A DNA stretch of 64,000 nucleotides from an uncultured Flavobacteriales bacterium (GTDB lineage: Bacteria > Bacteroidota > Bacteroidia > Palsa-965): contig CAIQQJ010000097.1 in NCBI GenBank assembly GCA_903873905.1, positions 1 through 64,000 on the forward strand, given 5' to 3'. Position 1 is the first letter of the stretch, and each line of letters opens with the position of its first letter. Positions 17,983 through 25,838 of this stretch are shown here, piece by piece. The position numbers and the translations under genes are program-made. The notes below the pieces were generated by a model, which saw only the letters and a list, made by a program, of their open reading frames with translations, did not search any database and had not been told where the DNA came from.

Positions 17983-18203
17983 TCCCGAGTTATTTAATTA
18001 AATATTGTCGAATTTAGTTAACATTATCAATTTCTAATATGAAATTCATCATAAAAACAGGAACAATGAAGCGTGTTGAAAATTAGCGAGCAGTGAAAGA
18101 TTTGATGGTTTGAGCAAATACTATAGATGAAAGTCGAATATAAACAGACCAAATCTTTTCAAATTTCATTTTTGTTCATTTTCTATGATTTTCATTAATG
18201 CGT

Positions 18204-18235
18204 ATTGTTTTCAACTCTTTATTTTCGTACCTTTT
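18204..18235 (+). promoter_or_regulatory. Predicted promoter of the NIDO-domain protein
   Basis: ATTG at 18204-18207, a 20-base spacer and TACCTTTT at 18228-18235, one mismatch from TAnnTTTG, located 29 bases before the start codon. Confidence 0.45.
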
Positions 18236-18263
18236 GATTGGCAAAAATCAATAACTTAATTCC

Positions 18264-19742
18264 ATGAAAAACATTCTACTTTTTTCGTCGGTTCTTCTCG
18301 TTTCATTCGCTTCTGCGCAACAAAAAACAACTCCGCAGGATTATGAGCAAATGAAAAATGCAGGGCAATTAAATGCTCACGCAAATTATGTTATAGTACA
18401 ACCTGACCAGCAAATCAGAAATTCTGCAAATGCGCGCTACTCAGGTCCAATGCAAACACAAAGCACAACTTGTAACTGCATCGTTCCACTCGATACCACT
18501 TTTACCATTGTTCCATTCAATGGATACCAAGCTCCTGATTATAGAAATGATGATGGCTCTTCGTCGGCACTCATGATTCCATTCAACTTCAATTTTTTTG
18601 GAGTGAATTACGATTCGCTTTTCATCAATAACAATGGAAATATTTCTTTCGGGGCGCCCTACTCTACCTTCACCGCAATGGCGTTCCCTAATTCTTCTTT
18701 CCAAATGATTGCTCCCTTTTGGGCAGACGTGGATACTCGCGCTGCACTGAGTGGATTGGTATATTATAAGATAACTCCAACACACATGATTGTGAAGTGG
18801 GAACAAGTTGGTTATTATAGTTCTCACGACGATCTGCTAAGCACTTTCCAACTTATCATCACCGACGGGTTAGACACCATTCTTCCTGCAGGTTCAAACG
18901 TTTCATTCTGCTATGGCGATATGCAATGGACAACTGGTGATGCATCCAGTGGTGTTGGTGGATTTGGTGGCTCTCCTTCCACGACTGGAGTGAATCAGGG
19001 AAATGGAACAGATTATTTTCAAGTAGCACAATGTGATGCAACAGGAAATACATTTGACGGTCCTTATGGTTTGAATGATGGTGTGGATTGGTTGGACAAT
19101 CAGGAAATTTATTTCAATACGAGTCTTTTGGGAAATGTTCCACCGCTCGTAATGAACAGCACCATTTGTGACACGATCGATGTTTACACAGGCGACACAC
19201 TCCGTTCCATCAATCAGGATTCAGTCATGTTCGATTTTTATTTCATGACTCCTGAAATTAATCAGAATGTAACTGCAATAATTTCCACCAATGCACCTGC
19301 TTCTGCTTTGTCGTATGTGCAAACTGTAAATACACCAACCTATAAAGCATACGCTTGTACGTTCCGCGCTATTCATCTTCCTCCTGCAGTTTATACCGTC
19401 ACAGGAACTGCAATAGACGATGGAATTCCTTCAGGGGAAAATTCAGGTCAGGTAATCATTCATAGTTATTATAGTGCTGAATTGGGAATAAACGATCCAA
19501 CCAATTCCACTGCAATAAATATTTATCCGAATCCTGCCAACAATCAAATTTCCATCAACAATATTCCGGAAGGAAATGTACAAATGACCATCACAAATGT
19601 TTTCGGACAAACAATTTTCTCAGCGCCAACTACAAACAAGAATGCAATTGTTGATTGCAGCAGTTTTGCCTCTGGTGTTTATTTCATCAATCTTGTAAAT
19701 AAAAATGGTGAACAGAAAACCATGAAATTTATTAGAAGATAA
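18264..19742 (+). CDS. T9SS-exported protein with a nidogen-like (NIDO) domain
   Basis: Secreted or surface-attached protein of unknown role. The 492-aa product has a signal peptide ending at ASAQQ (about residue 18), a NIDO-like region (about 90-285) with FFGVNYDSLFINNNGNISFG, IAPFWADVDTRAALSG and VYYKITPTHMIVKW, an Ig-like middle region (about 290-395), and a T9SS type A sorting domain at the C-terminus (IYPNPANNQISI ... GVYFINLVNK ... FIRR). NIDO domains occur in adhesive extracellular proteins. It stands alone, with a promoter in front and a hairpin with T-run behind. Confidence 0.87.
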   Translation: MKNILLFSSVLLVSFASAQQKTTPQDYEQMKNAGQLNAHANYVIVQPDQQIRNSANARYSGPMQTQSTTCNCIVPLDTTFTIVPFNGYQAPDYRNDDGSSSALMIPFNFNFFGVNYDSLFINNNGNISFGAPYSTFTAMAFPNSSFQMIAPFWADVDTRAALSGLVYYKITPTHMIVKWEQVGYYSSHDDLLSTFQLIITDGLDTILPAGSNVSFCYGDMQWTTGDASSGVGGFGGSPSTTGVNQGNGTDYFQVAQCDATGNTFDGPYGLNDGVDWLDNQEIYFNTSLLGNVPPLVMNSTICDTIDVYTGDTLRSINQDSVMFDFYFMTPEINQNVTAIISTNAPASALSYVQTVNTPTYKAYACTFRAIHLPPAVYTVTGTAIDDGIPSGENSGQVIIHSYYSAELGINDPTNSTAINIYPNPANNQISINNIPEGNVQMTITNVFGQTIFSAPTTNKNAIVDCSSFASGVYFINLVNKNGEQKTMKFIRR

Positions 19743-19751
19743 AACGATTTC

Positions 19752-19818
19752 AAATTAGGGATTAAGGATTAAAAATTAAGGATGTGAAATATCATTTTTG
19801 ATTTTTAATCCTTTTTTA
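19752..19818 (+). repeat. Period-7 inverted array acting as a likely terminator
   Basis: Heptamers AAATTAG, GGATTAA, GGATTAA, AAATTAA and GGATGTG (19752-19786) face an inverted arm at 19793-19811. Sixteen of 19 positions pair, and a T-run follows at 19812, so the fold could terminate the upstream gene. Confidence 0.65.
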
Positions 19819-19833
19819 TTTACAGAAATTTCT

Positions 19834-19884
19834 GGGCGTGCCCCCCACAGTACTGTGGGGGTCGGGCTATCCGTTCCCTCACGC
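19834..19884 (+). repeat. Structured intergenic element with GGGCGTG ... TCGGGCTATCCG core
   Basis: A perfect 20-bp palindrome at 19842-19861 (C5 ACAGT / ACTGT G5) is enclosed by a second helix GCGTG (19836-19840) with CACGC (19880-19884), leaving TCGGGCTATCCG as a joining strand. I recall similar GGGCGTGCC...CGGGCTATCCG elements dispersed in other Bacteroidota genomes; function unknown. It has no T-run, so it is not a classical terminator. Confidence 0.6.
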
Positions 19885-19918
19885 AAAAAAAAATCTATAT
19901 CAAATTAGTTTCAATTTA

Positions 19919-19975
19919 CAGCCGCGAATTACGCGAATTGCGCAGATTGTTTTTGGATTAACAAAGATTCGATTC
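19919..19975 (+). repeat. Short repeat of GCGAATT type
   Basis: GCGAATTACGCGAATTGCGC followed by a degenerate AACAAAGATTCG. It resembles the dispersed ACGAATTACACGAATT repeats common between genes of Bacteroidota. No function is known. Confidence 0.4.
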
Positions 19976-19986
19976 CGCTTTTCATT

Positions 19987-20021
19987 GGTAATCGGTAATC
20001 TTGTAATTGGTAATTGGTAAT
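19987..20021 (-). repeat. Period-7 arm next to the helicase stop codon
   Basis: Units GGTAATC, GGTAATC, TTGTAAT, TGGTAAT and TGGTAAT, ending three bases before the helicase stop. No inverted partner is seen. Confidence 0.7.
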
Positions 20022-20024
20022 TTT

Positions 20025-21965
20025 TTATTCCCCAACAAATTCCCACGCTGATCGATAAGCATCGATTGACTCAATGTATTCCAGAAAACTTTTATAAAAG
20101 GAATGATTCGCCAATGTCGCGGAATCTCCAAACACAATTAGTTTTTTCTTTGCACGCGTGAGTGCAACATTCATGCGTCGTGTATCCGAAAGGAAACCTA
20201 TTTCTTTTCTGTCATTGCTACGCGTAAGACTGATGCAAATGATATCACGCTCCTGCCCTTGAAAACCATCCACAGTACGAATGGAAAAATGATTTTGTGA
20301 ATCCTTGAAATATTCCTGTTCTTCCAATGCAAGTTTCAAATATTCCGTTTGCATTTTGTAAGGAGAAATAATTCCAATACTGATCGGCTTGCAAGGTTTG
20401 CGTTCGTATTGCGCCAGCACTTTTCCCAAATGTTTCAAAAGCAAATCAGCTTCTTCCTTATTGGAAATGCTCATCGATTCTGGATTTTGTTCTTCATTAA
20501 AACCGCAACCCGCCGTGTCAATGAACTCGATTGGTTTTATCAAAAGATCATCCGCTTCATCGAAACTCAATAAATTATCTTTCACACTCTCATCGGCAAG
20601 CAATTTCCCAGCGTAAAACATGTTGTTGGAAAAATTCATGATCTTCTCATGCATTCGGTATTGCGTGCGCAAAAGTGCCGTTGCTTCAGGTTGTGTTTTA
20701 ACAACACGTTCAAACAAAGTGTATTTCAATCCGCCCTCCTCAGCTCTTTTCGATTTTACTGTTGGCGGAAGTTGACAATGATCACCAGCGAAAATCACAC
20801 GATCGGCCCTTGAAATAGGAATCCAACTCATAGGCTCCAAGGCTTGTGCGGCTTCATCAATAAAAACGGTTTTGAATTTTTTCTCGCGCATCAACCTGCC
20901 TGAAGAAACAACGGGCGTACAGGCAATCACTTGCGCATTTTCAAATTGTTCCCACTGAATATAATCTTCGAGAGTTGTTGCATCCTTCAACAATTGTTTT
21001 GCTTCTGTATAAAGCAAATTGCGCTGCATTCTTTCTTGTGGTCCGAAATTGCGTTTGTATTTTTTCGCCATCGCAAAATATTCTTCCGCCTTCTTCCTGT
21101 ATTCTTTTAGCTCCTTGTAAGAAGCATGATTCATCATTTTCACATCGAGCGTATTGTTCATCACCTCCTCCGAAACTCGAGCAGGATTTCCCAAACGCAA
21201 AACCGTCACACCTTGTCGAACCAATCTTTCCGTCAATAAATCCACAGCAATATTACTTGGACTGCAAACCAAAACTTGTTTTTCTTCAAGAAGTGTGTGA
21301 CGAATTGCTTGAATAAATGTGGTGGTTTTCCCAGTGCCCGGAGGACCATGTACCAAAGCAACATCTTCAGCTGCATCAATTAATTTAACTGCATCATTCT
21401 GAAATTTATTCAGACCAGGCATTTCAATTTTGGAATTGATCTTGTTGAACTTTGCCTTTTCTTCCCCATACATCACATCACGCAAATGTGCGAGCCGACC
21501 TGTTTCCGCATCCATCACTTTCTGCACAGCTACGATCATTTCGCGATAGGAATTTTCATCAAACAATAAATTGATTCCTAATTTTCCTCTTTCCGTCCAA
21601 CCCGGCATTTCATCCGTCTTGAAAGAAATTCGCATTTTATTCGCCCACACTTGTTTTATCGTTCCTTGAAACTTCCAAGTCTCACTTCCCGGTTCGCCCG
21701 AATTTGAAAACAATTCAATATTTTTTCCACTTCCGAATTGATGCACTTCATTCATTCCCTGCGTGCGCTCCAATTCAATATTGAGATAATCACCGTAACC
21801 CAATTCTTCAGAAGTAATTCGAACAGGATACCAGCTCACACCATTTTTGCGGCGCTCTGTTACACTACTGCGTTCGAACTGCGCTTGGTATTGCTTATAG
21901 TCTTCCTCCTTCTCGATGGCGAGAAGATCGATTAAATTACGAAGTGCTTTTTTGGATTCAGACAT
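20025..21965 (-). CDS. Superfamily 1 DNA/RNA helicase (IGHMBP2/Upf1-like)
   Basis: ATP-dependent helicase of the Upf1-like group. The 646-aa product has all motifs: Walker A GPPGTGKTTT (about 210), DEAAQALEP (motif II), GDHCQLPPT (III), QYRMHE (IV), SPYKMQ, TVDGFQGQERDIICISLTRS (V) and RRMNVALTRAKKKLIVFGD (VI). An N-terminal oligonucleotide-binding-like beta domain occupies about 1-150. Family members unwind DNA or RNA; the physiological role in Bacteroidota is unclear. It may share a transcript with the EEP gene, separated by a period-7 hairpin. Confidence 0.92.
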   Translation of the reverse strand: MSESKKALRNLIDLLAIEKEEDYKQYQAQFERSSVTERRKNGVSWYPVRITSEELGYGDYLNIELERTQGMNEVHQFGSGKNIELFSNSGEPGSETWKFQGTIKQVWANKMRISFKTDEMPGWTERGKLGINLLFDENSYREMIVAVQKVMDAETGRLAHLRDVMYGEEKAKFNKINSKIEMPGLNKFQNDAVKLIDAAEDVALVHGPPGTGKTTTFIQAIRHTLLEEKQVLVCSPSNIAVDLLTERLVRQGVTVLRLGNPARVSEEVMNNTLDVKMMNHASYKELKEYRKKAEEYFAMAKKYKRNFGPQERMQRNLLYTEAKQLLKDATTLEDYIQWEQFENAQVIACTPVVSSGRLMREKKFKTVFIDEAAQALEPMSWIPISRADRVIFAGDHCQLPPTVKSKRAEEGGLKYTLFERVVKTQPEATALLRTQYRMHEKIMNFSNNMFYAGKLLADESVKDNLLSFDEADDLLIKPIEFIDTAGCGFNEEQNPESMSISNKEEADLLLKHLGKVLAQYERKPCKPISIGIISPYKMQTEYLKLALEEQEYFKDSQNHFSIRTVDGFQGQERDIICISLTRSNDRKEIGFLSDTRRMNVALTRAKKKLIVFGDSATLANHSFYKSFLEYIESIDAYRSAWEFVGE

Positions 21966-22017
21966 TTTTAAAAATTACTTCTATTCATATTTGCCAGTCC
22001 TCTCACAAAAACAAAAA

Positions 22018-22139
22018 GGGGACTTGGGACTTGTGTCTTGGGGGGGTAAAATGAAAATTGGAAAACGGGTGAATTCCTTCAATGCAAAAACTTTCTACTT
22101 ACAACTATTCACTCCCCAAGTCACATGTCCCTTGTCCCG
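22018..22139 (-). repeat. Inverted pair of period-7 arrays between the EEP and helicase genes
   Basis: Arm 1 (22019-22046): GGGACTT twice, GTGTCTT, then seven G. Arm 2 (22112-22139) is its imperfect reverse complement. On the minus strand arm 1 is followed by TTTTTGTTTTTG, so the fold could terminate or attenuate transcription. Confidence 0.7.
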
Positions 22140-22143
22140 TTTC

Positions 22144-23160
22144 TTACTTCATTTTATAAATATCCGCATAAACAGGAAAGTGATCGCTGTATCCGCCAAT
22201 GTATCTTGAACCTGCATACGTATGCAATGGTCCTGGAGGATCGTTTTTGTAATTTTCTCCTATGGCCCAATCCGCTTTGAAAATGTGTGCGTTGACAATG
22301 TAAATTCCTTTTTTATTCTGAAAATTTCCATTCACCAAAATATTGTCAAGCATATTTACATCTTTCTTGTAATGATAGGAACCATCACCTGCAGTTTTTA
22401 AAGAATCCATTAGATCTACAAAACGGGCTTGGGTAGAATTTGCAAAATTACTTTTCAAACTCATGATGCTTTTGTCGAAAGGCTCATCATTAAAATCACC
22501 CATGGCGACAATCTTTGCATTTGGAAATAATTTCAGGATGCTATCTTCAATGAAATGCAATTTATTGGCAGCGAATAATCTTCGTTCTTCACTGGCCTGA
22601 TCATTACCACCTCTTCTCGAAGGCCAATGATTCACCAAAACATACATCGTATCTTTCTTTCCGAAAACGCCTTTCACAACAAGAATATCTCGCGTTAGAA
22701 TCGTATCCACTGGCATTGCAACAAAAACTGCTTTTGATTCCAGAACTTTAAAGGTTTTCTTTTTGTAAATCAGAGCCACATCAATTCCACGCTTGTCCGG
22801 TGAATCATAATGAACGATTCCATAATTCTGACTTTTCAAATCTGTTTTTGTTGTGAGATCAACAAGCACACCTTGATTTTCAATTTCACTCATTCCCAAA
22901 ATGTCCGGTCCTTTTCCATCGCCAATTGCAAGAATGACTTTCGCAAGATTATTTATTTTGATGGTGTACCGATCGGATGTCCATTTCATTTTCCCATTCG
23001 GAAGAAATTCCTCGTCATCAATTTTTGGATCATTGATGGTATCAAATAGGTTTTCGGTATTCCAAAAAGCAATTCTTGCCATTGGCTTAATCGCGCCTTT
23101 TTGTGCATTCAGAAAGCTGAAGAAAAGAAGGGCGGAAATGAGGGAAATTTTGATTTTCAT
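22144..23160 (-). CDS. Secreted endonuclease/exonuclease/phosphatase family protein
   Basis: Metal-dependent phosphodiesterase or nuclease fold, exported. The 338-aa product has a signal peptide (ISALLFFSFLNAQ), then WNTENLFD, the metal-binding Glu in MSEIENQG, DSPDKRGIDVALIYKK, the catalytic-type NHWPSRRGG, MGDFNDEP and the C-terminal SDHFPVYAD, in the proper order. Substrate may be nucleic acid or a phospholipid; this family cannot be split further by eye. Confidence 0.9.
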   Translation of the reverse strand: MKIKISLISALLFFSFLNAQKGAIKPMARIAFWNTENLFDTINDPKIDDEEFLPNGKMKWTSDRYTIKINNLAKVILAIGDGKGPDILGMSEIENQGVLVDLTTKTDLKSQNYGIVHYDSPDKRGIDVALIYKKKTFKVLESKAVFVAMPVDTILTRDILVVKGVFGKKDTMYVLVNHWPSRRGGNDQASEERRLFAANKLHFIEDSILKLFPNAKIVAMGDFNDEPFDKSIMSLKSNFANSTQARFVDLMDSLKTAGDGSYHYKKDVNMLDNILVNGNFQNKKGIYIVNAHIFKADWAIGENYKNDPPGPLHTYAGSRYIGGYSDHFPVYADIYKMK

Positions 23161-23385
23161 GCCGCAAAGGTAATCTGAAAAGAAGGCTTGAATATCAACT
23201 AATCAGTCATATATCGTTAAATTTTGGTGTTTGGGGCTTCACCAAAAAACCTCCAATAAATGTGATTCATCTCATTTTTGATCATTTTCATCGAGAATAT
23301 AAAAGGGGGTCTTCATTAACACCTAATATTGCTTCAGATGTTCAAAAATGTTCAAACTTATTAGCCTCCAATATAATGCATTCAT

Positions 23386-23393
23386 TAAATTTG
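23386..23393 (+). promoter_or_regulatory. Possible -7 box of the FnIII-like secreted protein
   Basis: TAAATTTG is a perfect TAnnTTTG match 30 bases before the start codon; no TTG is found at the expected upstream distance. Confidence 0.35.
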
Positions 23394-23423
23394 TTTAGAC
23401 TTAAAAACTGTAAAACCCCTACC

Positions 23424-24020
23424 ATGCGTTCAGTATTTACGACAGCACTGGTTTTTTTGTTTGTTTTTTCAATTCAAGCGCAAACTTCAAAATCTTCTGT
23501 TGCATTAACTTCTTTTAATGCAGCCCCACGCGAAAAACAAGTTTTACTTACTTGGAATCCCGAACCTATTGGTGTAACGAATTACCAATTGGAGAGATCA
23601 ACAAACGGTTCTAATTTTGTTCTTTTCGGTTCGGTGCAAGGTGTTGATATGGATATGGAATTTGTTGAAACGGATTTCACACCATTACCAGGTTTATCTT
23701 ATTACAGGCTGAAATTAATTTCAAGCGATGGGACAATTGGTTATTCAAATGTTGTTCCCGTAAAATTTGGTGAAAATGGATTACCAATGTCTGCTACATC
23801 CAATCAAGTAAATGGAAACACTACCGAAACAATAAAAGACAAATCAATTCTTGTAGTTGTGCGCAGTGCTGCTGGAGATGAGTTTTATTCGAAAGTTGAA
23901 GTTGATGGTAATGATCCACTAATCTTCAGAGATGGTGATCCAAGTCTTGCTCAGGGAACTTACACAATCGTAGCTTGTTCGAATCAGGATTTATGTACCA
24001 AACAATTTGAAGTAAAATAG
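23424..24020 (+). CDS. Small secreted protein with a fibronectin type III-like domain
   Basis: The 198-aa product starts MRSVFTTALVFLFVFSIQAQ, a clear signal peptide. A longer frame opens at 23262, but its first 54 residues look like translated leader and a -7 box sits inside it, so 23424 is preferred. Residues about 28-115 resemble a fibronectin III fold (VLLTWNPEPIGVTNYQLERSTNGSNF, GLSYYRLKLISSDGTIGYSN). A second small domain (about 135-198) is not recognised. No T9SS tail is evident. Function unknown. Confidence 0.75.
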   Translation: MRSVFTTALVFLFVFSIQAQTSKSSVALTSFNAAPREKQVLLTWNPEPIGVTNYQLERSTNGSNFVLFGSVQGVDMDMEFVETDFTPLPGLSYYRLKLISSDGTIGYSNVVPVKFGENGLPMSATSNQVNGNTTETIKDKSILVVVRSAAGDEFYSKVEVDGNDPLIFRDGDPSLAQGTYTIVACSNQDLCTKQFEVK

Positions 24021-24039
24021 AAAAATGTTTTTTCAAAGG

Positions 24040-24068
24040 AAGTCCCGTCGTAAGATGGGACTTTTTTA
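24040..24068 (+). terminator. Terminator after the FnIII-like gene
   Basis: Stem AAGTCCC (24040-24046) with GGGACTT (24057-24063), extended inward by G-T, T-A and C-G pairs, followed by a T-run. It separates two convergent genes. Confidence 0.8.
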
Positions 24069-24071
24069 TTT

Positions 24072-25838
24072 TCAGAAATTCAAACCGAGATTTACAGTAA
24101 TTGTCAATTCACCTGTTGTCGCTTGTGTCCTAACAATTGGAAAACGATTGACATAAATCGCACTCAAACTCACTGATGGCTTTCCATAAATTTTCTTTTT
24201 CACTTTCGGAGAAAATGAAAATTGCGCTCGATGACTGAGAATATTACTCATAAGTATTTCATTCGAATAGGAACGATTATAAGAAGAACCTGCAGAAACG
24301 CGTAATGTTCCATTGCATAAAGTTTGAAGCACTTGCATTCCTGGACCAAATAATTCTGTGAGCAACATTCCAGATTCAGATCTATTATAATTTCCAATAA
24401 TTGAAACGGAAGTTTTTGTTTTTACGAATTGTAGGGAATAAGCGCAGTTGCCATTTAAGACAACTGCATTTGACTGAACCAATAAGTTTTGTTGTGTTCC
24501 TGTCAATTGATAAGAACCTATTAAGGAAATACAATGTTTGAAATTTGTTTTCCCAAATGAATGAATGATACTTGTATTGGCCTGCTGCGCAATTTGATAA
24601 AAACTCAATGTGTCAGCAGGTGAAGCTTGCCAGAATGGATCACTTTGCAATCTACGGTTGGTGAAAGTTGTGAAATTAGAATAGGAGGCAGAGAAAATCC
24701 ATTTTTTATTTGGAGTGAAATTGACATTCGTTGAACCCACCCAACGATGTGCTGTGGTCAATTTTGTGCCATCCAAATTATTGTGTTGCCAACCGGTGTT
24801 GAAGGCAATTGATAATTTTCCTTTCAACATTCGAAAACTTGGAGCGATGGTCCAATTATCCAAATCATTATTGAAATAATAGGCACCGAATGTTTGATAA
24901 TCTGGATCAACATGTTCGTGATTGATGGAAACGGAAATGTTTTTCCCTGCATAACCAACAGAACCTTTGTAAGCCTTGAAGAATTGAGTTGTGGATTTTG
25001 TTGGCAACAGAAATTTTTCCATACCACTGAAATCCGTTGTTTCCGTTTCCGATAAAATATTTCTTGTCAATCCTGAAACAGCAAATTCTCCTTCTGCAGA
25101 AAAACATTTCGAAAGTTTTACTTTCCCTGAAAAACTGATAGCGGAATTTTGCGCAGGGGAAAGATTGGTGCCAACTGGAATAAACATCAATGATTTTGCA
25201 TCATCTTTTGCAGTGAAATAAGTCATGCTGATTGAATTCCCATTTTTATCATAACCGATTTTTCCTGCCATTCCCATTCTTTTGAAAGCCATGTTTTCAG
25301 AAGAATTATCAACCAAATTATATTCTACTGCCTTATTCAATCTTCCAAACATCGCTCCGAAATAAAATCCATTCGGGGTGAGTTCAATTCCGCCTCCAGT
25401 AAAAATATGCCCTGCGAGTGTGTAGGAAGAAAAATTCATTGCTGTTGTCCCAATATGTGCTTGTGCCCATTTGTATTTTGGACTGCAACTTTGCATATTG
25501 AAAGGTTGCGTGTACGTTCCATGTAAATTGGAATAGCTGAATGTAAAAGGCAAACTCACATCGAGAACATTGATGTTGAGATTTCCATTGAAATACCACG
25601 TATATGGATCTCTTCTCATTGGGAATCCTTGCGCATCATAAAAAACGGAATTGAAATTCATTCCGCCTCCTACAGTGACCATGTCTTTCTTTCCGATTTT
25701 TTCGAGATTCTGGGAAGGAAGCATTATTGAAAAAGAAATAAAAACAATCATGCCGCAGAGGCGCAGAGTACGCGGATTTTTTCTCTGCGCCTTTGCGCCT
25801 CCGTGGCCAAAATGATTTTTCGCAGATTTTTTCTTCAT
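24072..25838 (-). CDS. Outer-membrane beta-barrel-like protein paired with a T9SS cargo
   Basis: The 588-aa product is rich in alternating aromatic and polar strands (for example WYFNGNLNINVLDVSLPFTFSYS, GAMFGRLNKAVEYN) typical of an outer-membrane barrel; no named family is recognised. Its ATG overlaps the stop of the 1140-aa T9SS protein (ATGA), so the two are coupled. Residues 9-29 (GHGGAKAQRK...RLCG) are encoded by a CTCTGCG-type repeat lying between MKKK and the hydrophobic core IVFISFSIML, as if the repeat had landed inside the signal peptide. The arrangement recalls SprB cargo followed by a membrane partner, but this is not a SprF homologue by eye. Confidence 0.7.
   Translation of the reverse strand: MKKKSAKNHFGHGGAKAQRKNPRTLRLCGMIVFISFSIMLPSQNLEKIGKKDMVTVGGGMNFNSVFYDAQGFPMRRDPYTWYFNGNLNINVLDVSLPFTFSYSNLHGTYTQPFNMQSCSPKYKWAQAHIGTTAMNFSSYTLAGHIFTGGGIELTPNGFYFGAMFGRLNKAVEYNLVDNSSENMAFKRMGMAGKIGYDKNGNSISMTYFTAKDDAKSLMFIPVGTNLSPAQNSAISFSGKVKLSKCFSAEGEFAVSGLTRNILSETETTDFSGMEKFLLPTKSTTQFFKAYKGSVGYAGKNISVSINHEHVDPDYQTFGAYYFNNDLDNWTIAPSFRMLKGKLSIAFNTGWQHNNLDGTKLTTAHRWVGSTNVNFTPNKKWIFSASYSNFTTFTNRRLQSDPFWQASPADTLSFYQIAQQANTSIIHSFGKTNFKHCISLIGSYQLTGTQQNLLVQSNAVVLNGNCAYSLQFVKTKTSVSIIGNYNRSESGMLLTELFGPGMQVLQTLCNGTLRVSAGSSYNRSYSNEILMSNILSHRAQFSFSPKVKKKIYGKPSVSLSAIYVNRFPIVRTQATTGELTITVNLGLNF
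25751..25813 (-). repeat. CTCTGCG-type repeat inside a signal-peptide region
   Basis: Plus-strand reading: GCGCAGAG facing CTCTGCGC, then CCTTTGCGC and CTCCGTGGC, followed by AAAATGA. About 85% identical to the repeat at 48475-48508, and related to 36152-36204. Confidence 0.75.

Noticed and set aside
19842-19861. Palindrome as a rho-independent terminator
   Set aside because: No T-run follows on either strand; the enclosing helix suggests a different structured element.
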